In this document: in pieces, positions 15,539 through 23,141 of the stretch
Layout of the letters: each line of letters opens with the position of its first letter
Position numbering within the stretch: the first letter of the stretch is position 1
Program-made: the position numbers and the translations under genes
Notes under the pieces: generated by a model
The model's input: only the letters and a program-made list of their open reading frames with translations
Databases searched by the model: none
Told to the model about the DNA's origin: nothing
Assembly (NCBI GenBank): GCA_017441925.1
Contig: JAFRUE010000008.1
Span: 117,282-181,281, forward strand
Direction of reading: 5' to 3'
DNA from: Bacillota bacterium
Lineage (GTDB): Bacteria; Bacillota; Clostridia; Lachnospirales; Bianqueaceae
Length of the DNA: 64,000 nucleotides

Positions 15539-16375
15539 ATGGCCAGTGAATATGAGATCAAAAAACAGATACTGGATATCGGCCGCCGCATCTACAACCG
15601 CGGTATGGTTGCCGCCAATGATGGCAATATCAGCGTAAAGCTGAACGATCATGAGATCCTTTGCACGCCGACAGGCATTTCCAAGGGATTTATGACCATG
15701 GATATGATCTGCAAAGTCGATGAGAACGGCAAGGTGCTTTCTTCTCATCCGCCGTATCGTCCGTCTTCCGAGATCAAGATGCATCTCCGCGTCTACAAGC
15801 TGCGTCCCGACGTTAAGTCCGTCGTACATGCGCATCCCGTACACGCGACTGCATTCGCGATCGCGGGCATTCCGCTGACACAGCCGATCATGCCGGAGGC
15901 GGTCATTTCTCTGGGCTGTGTACCGATCGCGAAGTATGGCACACCGTCAACGGATGAGATCCCGGACGCGGTAGAGCCTTTCCTGGAGCATTTTGACGCG
16001 GTACTGCTCGAGAATCACGGAGCGCTGACCTTCAGCGATTCCCTGCTGAACGCGTATTACAAGATGGAAGCTGTTGACTTCTACGCGCAGCTTCTGCTGC
16101 TCTCCAACCAGCTCGGCGGACCGCAGGAGTTCTCTGAAGAGCAGGTACAGCGTCTGTACGATATCCGCCGCAAACTCGGCATGACCGGCAAGCATCCCGC
16201 GAACCTCTGCCAGAACATCAACGGCGGATGCCACGCGCTGAATCATAAGAGCAGTGTCGGCGGCTGCGGCAGCTGCGGCGGATCTTGCAGCACAGGCGCG
16301 GCTAAGCCGGCGGCAGCCAGCGATGACATGGTGGCTGAGATCACCAAGAGGATCCTCGCGGAGCTGAATCACTGA
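15539..16375 (+). CDS. Class II (FucA/RhaD-type) aldolase with C-terminal encapsulation peptide
   Basis: A 278-residue zinc aldolase cleaving a ketose 1-phosphate into DHAP and lactaldehyde. Zinc ligands are H97 and H99 (VVHAHPVH) and H160 (LLENHGAL); E78 (SSEIKMH) matches the catalytic glutamate of FucA. The core ends near residue 215. It is followed by a Gly/Cys-rich linker with six cysteines (224-250: C224, C231, C243, C246, C250 and neighbours) and an Ala/Pro spacer, then an amphipathic helix at 263-278 (MVAEITKRILAELNH), a classic encapsulation peptide. ATG 15539 is preceded by AGGAGG at 8 bases. First gene of the BMC operon; with RhaB upstream, rhamnulose 1-phosphate is the likely substrate. 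Confidence 0.9.
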   Translation: MASEYEIKKQILDIGRRIYNRGMVAANDGNISVKLNDHEILCTPTGISKGFMTMDMICKVDENGKVLSSHPPYRPSSEIKMHLRVYKLRPDVKSVVHAHPVHATAFAIAGIPLTQPIMPEAVISLGCVPIAKYGTPSTDEIPDAVEPFLEHFDAVLLENHGALTFSDSLLNAYYKMEAVDFYAQLLLLSNQLGGPQEFSEEQVQRLYDIRRKLGMTGKHPANLCQNINGGCHALNHKSSVGGCGSCGGSCSTGAAKPAAASDDMVAEITKRILAELNH

Positions 16376-16430
16376 TAGAACACAGTCCCTGGAGGGACGG
16401 AGTCCGGACAGAGGGAGGTGAGCGGTTTCT

Positions 16431-17438
16431 GTGCAGGATCAGATCTATACGAAAAACGGAGACGGCGGACAGACTTCTCTCGGCGGACGGCATGTCCCCA
16501 AGACGAACAGCCGGATCGAGCTGATCGGCGCGCTGGAGGAAACAGAGAGCGCTATCGGCGTCGCAAGGATGTTTGTCCCGGCCGGTGACGGTCTGGCACA
16601 GGATCTTGCGGAAGTGACCGGTCACCTGATCCGGATCCTTAAGTATCTTCGCGGAGAGACTGCAAGAGGCGAGTCCCTCGGTGACGGACCGGTCGCTTTT
16701 CTCGAAGAAAAGACCGATTCCTATGCGGTTTACCACCAGGACTTCGACCCGGACAAGGCCGTGATGAGCTGCCGGACAGCAGCGCTGCTGATGCAGGCCC
16801 GCGCGGTGGCAAGACGTGCCGAGCGGATCTATATCCGCGCCGATATCGCGGTCGGATCTAAAGAATCCGCGCTGCAGCGCAGGTATCTGAACCGTTTGTC
16901 GGATTATCTCTGGGCAGCGTCGATGTATCTCGACACGATCCGCAGGGAAGGCATCCGGACGGCGGATGCGCAGAGCAGCGGTGCCGGCGCGGACGTCCGC
17001 AAAGGCCGGAACGCTGTTAATCCGATGTCCCTCGCGAATATAAAGATCTTCATGCAGGCGCTTGAGAACGAAGCGGCCGCTCGCGGTCTGTCCCTGGTGG
17101 TCGCGGTATGCAGCCGGGAGGGCAGGCCGGTATCGGTCGATGTCATGGACGGTGCCTACATTGCAAGCTATGATATAGCCGTTAATAAAGCCTGGACTGC
17201 GGTTTCCCTGCAGATGCCGACAAAGGAGCTTACCGCGCTGTGCGCTCCCGGGGGCAGCCTGTACGGACTGCAGAATACCAATCAGGGACGGATCGTGATC
17301 TTCGGCGGCGGAGTTCCGCTTAAGGACCGAGATGGCAATATCCTGGGCGGGCTCGGCGTCAGCGGTTCGACGGCTGAGAATGATACGATGATGGGAGATG
17401 TGGGAGGAGAGCTTTTCCTCCGCATGCAGGAGCTATAA
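16431..17438 (+). CDS. PduO-like protein: adenosyltransferase domain fused to a GlcG/HbpS domain
   Basis: 335 residues from GTG 16431 (GGGAGGTG upstream). Residues 1-175 match PduO-type ATP:cob(I)alamin adenosyltransferases: YTKNGDGGQTSL at the start, ARAVARRAER and YLNRLSDYLW later. The family's DELNS segment reads EETES here. Residues 195-335 are the heme-binding-like GlcG/HbpS domain (GRPVSVDVMDGA, FGGGVPLKDRDG, GGLGVSGS), the arrangement of Salmonella PduO. Such enzymes make adenosylcobalamin for diol dehydratase, but none is encoded nearby. It may serve a dehydratase elsewhere or have a redox role through the C-terminal domain. No encapsulation helix is visible. Confidence 0.82.
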   Translation: MQDQIYTKNGDGGQTSLGGRHVPKTNSRIELIGALEETESAIGVARMFVPAGDGLAQDLAEVTGHLIRILKYLRGETARGESLGDGPVAFLEEKTDSYAVYHQDFDPDKAVMSCRTAALLMQARAVARRAERIYIRADIAVGSKESALQRRYLNRLSDYLWAASMYLDTIRREGIRTADAQSSGAGADVRKGRNAVNPMSLANIKIFMQALENEAAARGLSLVVAVCSREGRPVSVDVMDGAYIASYDIAVNKAWTAVSLQMPTKELTALCAPGGSLYGLQNTNQGRIVIFGGGVPLKDRDGNILGGLGVSGSTAENDTMMGDVGGELFLRMQEL

Positions 17439-17466
17439 AGACCGTTAAAGTACGGGAGGTGCAACA

Positions 17467-18873
17467 TTGGCAGTATCTGAGAAGGAACTGGAAGAAATCG
17501 TCCGTTCTGTACTGGCCAGCATGGATGCATTCCGTCCCTCCGAGCAGGAGGAGACCGGCATCTATGATACAATGGAAGAAGCAATCGCGGCTTCGGTACG
17601 CGCGCAGAAGGAGATCCGCCGCATGCCGCTTGAGTTCCGCGAGAAGATCATCAGCAATATCCGGAAGCTGACCCTCGAGAATCTGCAGCCGCTCGCGGAG
17701 ATGGGCGTCGCGGAGACAGGCATGGGCCGTGTCGGGGATAAGATCATCAAGCACCGTCTGGTCGCGGAGAAGACTCCGGGCACGGAAGATCTGTCGACGA
17801 TCGCATGGTCCGGCGACAGGGGACTGACGCTTGTGGAGCAGGGACCTTTCGGCGTCATCGGAGCGATCACGCCCTCGACGAACCCCAGCGAAACCGTCCT
17901 CTGCAATTCGATCGGAATGGTCGCGGCGGGCAATACCGTCGTCTTCAATCCGCATCCGAGCGCGATCGGTGTTTCGAGCTTCGCGGTATCGCTTGTCAAC
18001 AAGGCTTCGATCATGGCAGGAGGTCCTGCCAATATCGCGGCAACTGTGAAAGTCCCGACGCTGGAGACAGCTTCGGTCATGTATAAGAGCCCGGACATTC
18101 CGCTGCTCGTCGCGACGGGCGGCCCGGGAGTCGTAACGGCGGTTCTTAGCTCCGGCAAACGCGCAATCGGCGCCGGCGCGGGCAATCCGCCGGTAGTCGT
18201 CGATGAGACGGCGGACATCCCGCACGCGGCGGAGGCGATCATCAACGGCTGCACGCTGGACAACAACCTGCCTTGCATCGCGGAGAAGGAAGTCGTAGCC
18301 GTAGCGAGCATTGCGGACGAGCTGATCGACGAGATGCAGAAGAACGGCGCGTATCTCCTGAGAGATCAGGACAAGATCGCGAAGCTTGCCGAGATGGCAG
18401 TCGTCCCCAATAAGAGCGGTAAGATGACCGTATCCCGCGACTGGGTCGGAAGGGATGCATACAAGTTCCTGAGAGCGCTCGGCATCGACGCGGATCCGAG
18501 CATCCGCTGCATCATCTTTGAGGCGCCGGAGGATCATATCCTGGTGCAGACAGAGCTGATGATGCCGATCCTGGGCATTGTCCGCGCGAAGAATGCGCAG
18601 GAGGCCATGGAGATGGGCGTGCGGCTTGAGCACGGCAACCGTCACTCCGCGCACATGCATTCCAAGAATATCGACAACCTGACGAAATTCGGCCAGATGA
18701 TCGACACGGCGATCTTCGTCAAGAACGGCCCGTCCTACGCGGCGCTCGGCATGGGAGGCGAGGGTTTCCCGACTTTCACGATCGCGAGCCGCACTGGCGA
18801 AGGCCTCACGTCCGCCCGCACTTTCACCAAATCACGCCGCTGCGTGATGACGGACGCGTTCTGTATCCGATAA
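17467..18873 (+). CDS. CoA-acylating aldehyde dehydrogenase (PduP-like) with N-terminal encapsulation peptide
   Basis: A 468-residue enzyme of the PduP/EutE family oxidising an aldehyde to acyl-CoA with NAD+. Residues 4-18 (SEKELEEIVRSVLAS) form the encapsulation helix, followed by a short linker. The catalytic cysteine is C270 in TLDNNLPC; NAD-binding motifs include TPSTNPSE and FNPHPSA. TTG 17467 is the start: GGAGG lies 7 bases upstream and no other start gives the helix. In this locus the substrate is most simply lactaldehyde (giving lactyl-CoA), though propionaldehyde cannot be excluded from sequence. It shares the operon with PduL, which would convert the acyl-CoA to acyl-phosphate. Confidence 0.9.
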   Translation: MAVSEKELEEIVRSVLASMDAFRPSEQEETGIYDTMEEAIAASVRAQKEIRRMPLEFREKIISNIRKLTLENLQPLAEMGVAETGMGRVGDKIIKHRLVAEKTPGTEDLSTIAWSGDRGLTLVEQGPFGVIGAITPSTNPSETVLCNSIGMVAAGNTVVFNPHPSAIGVSSFAVSLVNKASIMAGGPANIAATVKVPTLETASVMYKSPDIPLLVATGGPGVVTAVLSSGKRAIGAGAGNPPVVVDETADIPHAAEAIINGCTLDNNLPCIAEKEVVAVASIADELIDEMQKNGAYLLRDQDKIAKLAEMAVVPNKSGKMTVSRDWVGRDAYKFLRALGIDADPSIRCIIFEAPEDHILVQTELMMPILGIVRAKNAQEAMEMGVRLEHGNRHSAHMHSKNIDNLTKFGQMIDTAIFVKNGPSYAALGMGGEGFPTFTIASRTGEGLTSARTFTKSRRCVMTDAFCIR

Positions 18874-18916
18874 AACAGACAGTTTCAATAAATTGAGCCA
18901 GAGAGGAGCTGGAAGG

Positions 18917-20152
18917 ATGGAGTACAATCAGGAAGCGATTCAGCAGATCGTGGCCAAAGTTCTGGCAGAAATGCAGGGCAGAAAGACAGTCGGCGCTCCA
19001 GCAGCGTCCGCTGCGGCAAGCCCCGCCGCAAGTCAGTACCAGATCCCGAAGCGCGCCCGCGTCGCGATGATGACGGAGAAGCGCAAGATCGAGCTGAAGG
19101 AATTCGACATCCCGGAGATCGGGGATAACGAGATGCTCGTCAAGGTCGAGGGCTGCGGAGTCTGCGGCACCGACGTTCATGAGTACAAGAACGATCCGTT
19201 CGGGCTGATCCCGGTGGTCCTGGGCCATGAGGGAAGCGGTACGATCGTCAAGATGGGCAAGAACATCACACAGGACACAACGGGCAAACCGCTGCAGGTC
19301 GGCGATAAGATCGTTACCTGCACGATCCCCTGCGGACACTGCGACGCGTGCCTCAACATGAGAGACCGCGACAACCTGTGCGAGAATTCCGGAATTTACG
19401 GACTGATGCCGTCGGATGACCACTATCATTTTAACGGCTGGTTCTCGGATTACCTGGTGATCCGTCCCGGCTCCACCTTCTTCAAGGTCAACGACATGAG
19501 CCTGAAGATGCGTCTGCTGATCGAGCCCGCGGCGGTTATCACGCACGCGCTCGAGAGAGCCAAGGCAACCGGTCTGATCACCTTCAACTCCAATGTACTG
19601 ATCCAGGGCGTAGGCCCCATCGGTATGATGATGGTCGCGGCTGTCCGCACCATGGGCGTTGAGAACATCATCGTCGTGGACGGAGACGAGAAGCGTCTGC
19701 AGATGTCCAAGCGCTACGGTGCCAAGTATACCGTCAATTTCAAGAACTATAAGGACTTTGACGAAGAGATGCGCCGCATTAAGGAAGTCACCGGCGGACG
19801 CGGAGCCGATTTCGTGTTCCAGTGCACCGGAGCGCCTTCCGCAGCGGCAGGCGCGTGGAAGATGGTCAAGCGTGGCGGTGGCATGTGCGAGATGGGCTTC
19901 TTCACCGACAACGGCAACTGCACGATCAACCCGCATCAGGATATCTGCAACAAAGAGATCACGGCGATCGGCTCCTGGACCTACAAAGTCAGCGATTACC
20001 CGATTACGATGGATTTCCTGCGCAGGGCTGTAGGGATCGGACTTCCGATCGAGGACATGGTCACACACGAGTTCCCGCTGGAGCAGATGAACGAGGCCAT
20101 GGACGTCAACATCAAGCAGCTCGGTCTTAAAGTCGCGTATATCGCGAAGTAA
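18917..20152 (+). CDS. Zinc-dependent alcohol dehydrogenase (MDR family) with N-terminal encapsulation peptide
   Basis: 411 residues. The N-terminus (4-19, NQEAIQQIVAKVLAEM) is an amphipathic encapsulation helix, followed by an Ala/Ser/Pro linker (21-42) and an MDR dehydrogenase. Catalytic-zinc residues are C83 (GVCGTD) and H104-E105 (GHEGSG). Structural-zinc cysteines are C139, C142, C145 and C155, with a slightly longer last spacing than usual. The Rossmann motif is GVGPIGMM. ATG 18917 follows AGAGGAG by 8 bases. It probably reduces an aldehyde (lactaldehyde) to alcohol, recycling NADH made by the aldehyde dehydrogenase. Most propanediol BMCs use an iron-type PduQ, so a tagged zinc enzyme is unusual. 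Confidence 0.9.
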   Translation: MEYNQEAIQQIVAKVLAEMQGRKTVGAPAASAAASPAASQYQIPKRARVAMMTEKRKIELKEFDIPEIGDNEMLVKVEGCGVCGTDVHEYKNDPFGLIPVVLGHEGSGTIVKMGKNITQDTTGKPLQVGDKIVTCTIPCGHCDACLNMRDRDNLCENSGIYGLMPSDDHYHFNGWFSDYLVIRPGSTFFKVNDMSLKMRLLIEPAAVITHALERAKATGLITFNSNVLIQGVGPIGMMMVAAVRTMGVENIIVVDGDEKRLQMSKRYGAKYTVNFKNYKDFDEEMRRIKEVTGGRGADFVFQCTGAPSAAAGAWKMVKRGGGMCEMGFFTDNGNCTINPHQDICNKEITAIGSWTYKVSDYPITMDFLRRAVGIGLPIEDMVTHEFPLEQMNEAMDVNIKQLGLKVAYIAK

Positions 20153-20163
20153 GGCGGCGCGGC

Positions 20164-20490
20164 ATGGACGCGGCGGGAATCCTGGAAGTTATGGGAATGA
20201 CGGCGGCGTATGTAGCCGGCGACGCGGGATGCAAAGCCGGTAATGTGCGGATCGAGGCCATGGACAAGAACAAGCCGGTCAACCCGGATAAGTATCGGGT
20301 GCCACTGCTTGTATCGATCAAGTTCCGCGGATCCGTGGAGGACGTCAAAGCGGCCATGGCGGCTGCGGAGGAAGCAGCCAACAAGGTCAGCGAGGTCTAT
20401 CAGAAGCACATCATCGCAAGGCCGGACGAGCAGACGGAAGCCATGCTCGACATCAGCTGCCTCGGCAAGTACAAGCCGATGGAAGTCTGA
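20164..20490 (+). CDS. BMC-H shell protein with an extended loop
   Basis: A 108-residue BMC-domain protein. The core is recognisable (GILEVMGMTAAYVAGDAGCKAGNVR, VSIKFRGSVEDVKAAMAAAEEAA, HIIARP), but between beta strands there is a longer Lys/Pro-rich segment (EAMDKNKPVNPDKYRVPL) than in PduA-type proteins, and the tail carries about 15 extra residues. It probably forms hexamers in the shell with an altered pore or edge. It starts 11 bases after the alcohol dehydrogenase; the RBS is weak (TAAGGCGG). First of four BMC-H genes in the operon. Confidence 0.85.
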   Translation: MDAAGILEVMGMTAAYVAGDAGCKAGNVRIEAMDKNKPVNPDKYRVPLLVSIKFRGSVEDVKAAMAAAEEAANKVSEVYQKHIIARPDEQTEAMLDISCLGKYKPMEV

Positions 20491-20552
20491 TCGCAAAACA
20501 GTTTTCAAATTAAAAAATCATATATTTTATACCTTTGAAGGAGGAAAACATC

Positions 20553-20828
20553 ATGTTACAGGCATTAGGAATGATCGAGACCAGAGGACTGGTAGCAGCA
20601 ATCGAGGCAGCAGATGCCATGGTCAAGGCCGCCAACGTTACGCTCGTCGGAACCGAGAAGATCGGATCCGGACTGGTCACCGTTATGGTCCGCGGAGACG
20701 TCGGAGCCGTTAAGGCCGCTACCGAGGCCGGTGCAAGCGCCGCGCAGAATCTGGGCGAGATCATCGCTGTCCATGTGATCCCGAGACCGCACAACGACGT
20801 AGAGAAGATTCTTCCCACGCTCGACTGA
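20553..20828 (+). CDS. BMC-H shell protein, PduA/PduJ-like (copy 1)
   Basis: A 91-residue canonical hexameric shell protein: [57 protein letters not shown]. The pore-lining region lies around EKIGSG. The strong GAAGGAGG and ATG 20553 suggest high expression, as expected for the bulk facet protein. It is about 88 percent identical by eye to the protein at 21200, differing mainly at the first residues, K/T and V/A changes at the first loop and the C-terminal end. An AT-rich 62-base leader (20491-20552) separates it from the previous gene. Confidence 0.95.
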   Translation: MLQALGMIETRGLVAAIEAADAMVKAANVTLVGTEKIGSGLVTVMVRGDVGAVKAATEAGASAAQNLGEIIAVHVIPRPHNDVEKILPTLD

Positions 20829-20895
20829 TCGGTATAACGGAGACGGACAGACCGGCAGAAAAGGAAACCAAGAAGCATGAAAGGAGGCGGCTGCT

Positions 20896-21195
20896 GTGCA
20901 GGCTATCGGTATTTTTGAACTGCAGGGATACGTACCGGCGGTGGCAGCCGTCGATGCCATGCTTAAAGCCGCGGACGTCAAAATGCTGACGTGGGAGAAA
21001 AAACTCGGCGGCTGGCTTGTTTCCATCGTGATCACGGGTGAGGTATCGGCTGTACAGGCGGCTATCGACGCGGCCAGAGAGACCTGCATCCGGACGGTCG
21101 CCGCTTACGCGGTGATCCCCAATCCGCATCCGGAGATCATGAAACAGATCGAAATCAGCAAGAGTAAGTATCACTTCAATTTTGAGGAGGATTAA
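20896..21195 (+). CDS. BMC-H shell protein, divergent
   Basis: A 99-residue BMC-domain protein from GTG 20896 with GGAGG upstream. It has the fold pattern ([62 protein letters not shown]) but differs from the PduA-like copies: the pore loop reads KKLGGWL, where the canonical copies have KIGSGLV, and the C-terminus carries a charged/aromatic tail ([13 protein letters not shown]). The bulky Trp near the pore could restrict passage. The position between two near-identical PduA-like genes suggests a minor specialised facet. Its last codons overlap the RBS of the next gene. Confidence 0.9.
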   Translation: MQAIGIFELQGYVPAVAAVDAMLKAADVKMLTWEKKLGGWLVSIVITGEVSAVQAAIDAARETCIRTVAAYAVIPNPHPEIMKQIEISKSKYHFNFEED

Positions 21196-21199
21196 GAAT

Positions 21200-21472
21200 A
21201 TGGAAGCTCTGGGACTCATTGAGACAAGAGGACTGGTTGCGGCGATCGAGGCCGCGGATGCTATGGTCAAGGCTGCGAACGTTAAGCTTGCAGGCACCGA
21301 GAAGATCGGATCCGGACTGGTTACGGTCATGATCCGCGGAGATGTCGGCGCTGTCAAGGCCGCTACTGAAGCCGGCGCTGCCGCTTCACAGAATCTGGGC
21401 GAGATCATTGCGGTTCACGTGATCCCGAGCCCGCACGGAGACGTCGAGAAGATCCTTCCTCATCTGGATTGA
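21200..21472 (+). CDS. BMC-H shell protein, PduA/PduJ-like (copy 2)
   Basis: A 90-residue canonical BMC-H protein nearly identical to the protein at 20553 ([58 protein letters not shown]). ATG 21200 follows GGAGG inside the end of the previous gene, so translation is coupled. Together the two copies should form most of the shell facets; small differences at 29-31 and the C-terminus may tune pore or edge contacts. Confidence 0.95.
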   Translation: MEALGLIETRGLVAAIEAADAMVKAANVKLAGTEKIGSGLVTVMIRGDVGAVKAATEAGAAASQNLGEIIAVHVIPSPHGDVEKILPHLD

Positions 21473-21500
21473 TCCATCCGCAGAAGGATAGGTGATTCAA

Positions 21501-22157
21501 TTGCAGAATGAGGCTCTGGTAAAGGAAATCACAGCCCGCATTCTGGAACAGCTGGGAGGCCGCAGTGTATCGGCCGCGGATCCCGCCAAATGCGTGAAGG
21601 TTGGTGTGTCCGCGAGACATATCCACCTCTGCCGCAAGGATATGGACATCCTGTTCGGACCTGGATCGGAACTGACGCCCCTCAAAGAACTGATGGGCGG
21701 TCAGTTTGCGTCTAAAGAAACGCTTACGATCATCGGGCTGAAGCTGCGTCCGATCGAAAATGTCCGTGTGCTCGGTCCGCTGCGCAAGCAGACGCAGGTC
21801 GAGATCTCGGCTACGGACGGCATCCGGCTCGGCGTAAACGCGCCTGTCCGTCTGTCCGGAGATCTGGACGGCTCAGCGCCGATCATCCTTGTGGGACCTA
21901 AGGGAGCCGTATCGCTGGAGCAGGGGTGCATCGTTGCACAACGCCACATCCACATGTCGCCGGATGACGCGAGACGTTTCGGCGTGCATGACGGTCAGGT
22001 GGTAAGCGTACAGGCGCCTTCAGAGAGAGGCGGACTGCTCGAGAACGTTCCGGTACGGGTGGATCCTTCTTTTACGCTGGAAATGCACATCGACACGGAT
22101 GAAGCGAATGCTTTGGGAATCCGCCAGGGGGATATGCTCCCCATCGTCTGCGGGTGA
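21501..22157 (+). CDS. pduL: PduL-type phosphate acyltransferase with N-terminal encapsulation peptide
   Basis: About 218 residues; converts acyl-CoA and phosphate into acyl-phosphate and free CoA, recycling CoA inside the compartment. Zinc-binding histidines are in SARHIHLC and QRHIHMSPDD, the two duplicated half-motifs of the PduL fold. The N-terminal helix (NEALVKEITARILEQLGG) is an encapsulation peptide matching those on the aldolase and the two dehydrogenases. TTG 21501 is preferred because GGTGA stands 5 bases upstream; GTG 21492 in the same frame is the alternative and adds three residues. Here the product would be lactyl-phosphate or propionyl-phosphate; no acyl kinase is encoded in the window. 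Confidence 0.92.
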   Translation: MQNEALVKEITARILEQLGGRSVSAADPAKCVKVGVSARHIHLCRKDMDILFGPGSELTPLKELMGGQFASKETLTIIGLKLRPIENVRVLGPLRKQTQVEISATDGIRLGVNAPVRLSGDLDGSAPIILVGPKGAVSLEQGCIVAQRHIHMSPDDARRFGVHDGQVVSVQAPSERGGLLENVPVRVDPSFTLEMHIDTDEANALGIRQGDMLPIVCG

Positions 22158-22191
22158 GTGTGGTTTTTATAGTCTGGAAGGAGATCTGTAA

Positions 22192-22467
22192 GTGATTATC
22201 GCGAAAGTTATAGGGACGGTCGTGTCCACACGGAAGAACAGCAACCTGATCGGAAGCAAGTTCATGATCGTAGAGCCTCTGCCCGTGATGCACAGTGATG
22301 TGCAGCGGCTTGTGGCCGTGGATCAGGCAGGCGCCGGTATCGGCGATTATGTACTGGTCTCTGTCGGAAGCGCCGCGAGAATGCTTTCCGGCAGCGAGGC
22401 TGCTTCGATCGATGCCGCGATCGTCGGCGTCATCGACAGTCCGGATGAAATCGTCGTCAAGGAGTAA
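22192..22467 (+). CDS. BMC pentameric vertex protein (EutN/CcmL family)
   Basis: A 91-residue protein starting at GTG 22192 after GGAGATC. Features are IAKVIGTVVSTRKN at the N-terminus, GSKFMIVEPL, AVDQAGAGIGDYVLVSVGSAAR and DAAIVGVIDS at the end, the conserved beta-barrel pattern of EutN/CcmL/PduN. Such proteins cap the twelve vertices of the icosahedral shell. It is the only vertex-protein gene in the operon, as expected for a complete shell. The next gene starts 4 bases after its stop. Confidence 0.95.
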   Translation: MIIAKVIGTVVSTRKNSNLIGSKFMIVEPLPVMHSDVQRLVAVDQAGAGIGDYVLVSVGSAARMLSGSEAASIDAAIVGVIDSPDEIVVKE

Positions 22468-22470
22468 CAG

Positions 22471-23040
22471 ATGAAGGCGGAGGACGGATACCGCGCACTG
22501 GGGATGCTGGAGCTCTCCAGTATCGCGCACGGTTATGAAGCAGCGGACCAGCTGGTCAAAACGGCCAGCGTGGAATATGTAACGGCGCAGCCGACCTGCC
22601 CGGGTAAATTCATTGTAATCATCCGGGGCAGCATATCGGCTGTAACGGCGGCTCTGGAGCGGGCCGCGCAGACCGCGGGGGAATCCCTCGTGGATACGTT
22701 TATGCTGGGCAATCCCGCGGATGCCGTCTTTGACGCGCTGACTCAGGAATTCCCCTACAGACAGGTAAACGCGATGGGCATCGTGGAGACCTGGACGGCA
22801 GCGTCCGCAATCGTCGCGGCGGATCAGGGCGTGAAGGCGGCTGAGACAGAGCTTGTACGCCTGGGGCTTGCAAGCCATCTGGGCGGCAAAGGCTATGTCA
22901 TCTATGTCGGAGAGGTCGCGGCGGTACAGGCAGCCGTCGATACAGCGGCCGCGGATCCGCGCGTTGCGGCCAAGCTCATCACGACGACCGTGATCCCGTC
23001 CCCAAGCCCGCAGCTTTGGGATCTCATGAAGGACAGATAA
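22471..23040 (+). CDS. BMC-T tandem-domain shell protein
   Basis: A 189-residue protein with two BMC domains in tandem. Domain 1 (about 8-85) has LGMLELSSIAHGYEAADQLVKTASV and GKFIVIIRGSISAVTAALERA; domain 2 (about 100-185) has MGIVETWTAASAIVAADQGVKAA, GYVIYVGEVAAVQAAVDTA and TVIPSPSPQ. BMC-T proteins form pseudohexameric trimers, sometimes with large gated pores or metal centres; no cluster-binding cysteine motif is visible here (one Cys at CPGKF). The RBS AAGGAG lies in the end of the vertex-protein gene. Last gene of the BMC operon, followed by the stem-loop at 23062. Confidence 0.93.
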   Translation: MKAEDGYRALGMLELSSIAHGYEAADQLVKTASVEYVTAQPTCPGKFIVIIRGSISAVTAALERAAQTAGESLVDTFMLGNPADAVFDALTQEFPYRQVNAMGIVETWTAASAIVAADQGVKAAETELVRLGLASHLGGKGYVIYVGEVAAVQAAVDTAAADPRVAAKLITTTVIPSPSPQLWDLMKDR

Positions 23041-23061
23041 GAACAGTCGGAGTAATACGTA

Positions 23062-23097
23062 CCCCTTCCTGCCGGACAGCCGGCAGGGAGGGGCTTT
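23062..23097 (+). terminator. Rho-independent terminator of the BMC operon
   Basis: 14-bp GC-rich stem with one G-T pair (23062-23075 with 23080-23093), ACAG loop, short TTT tract. Read-through into the sensor genes is possible because the T-tract is short. Confidence 0.8.
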
Positions 23098-23141
23098 ATA
23101 ATATAGGAATACCAACAGATGATTCTGAAGAGGCTTTGTAT

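Noticed and set aside
17359..18660. 433-codon minus-strand frame opposite the aldehyde dehydrogenase
   Set aside because: Low-complexity Arg/Asp-rich translation without RBS; it is a shadow of the dehydrogenase codon pattern. The same applies to 18824-20068 and 45561-46880.
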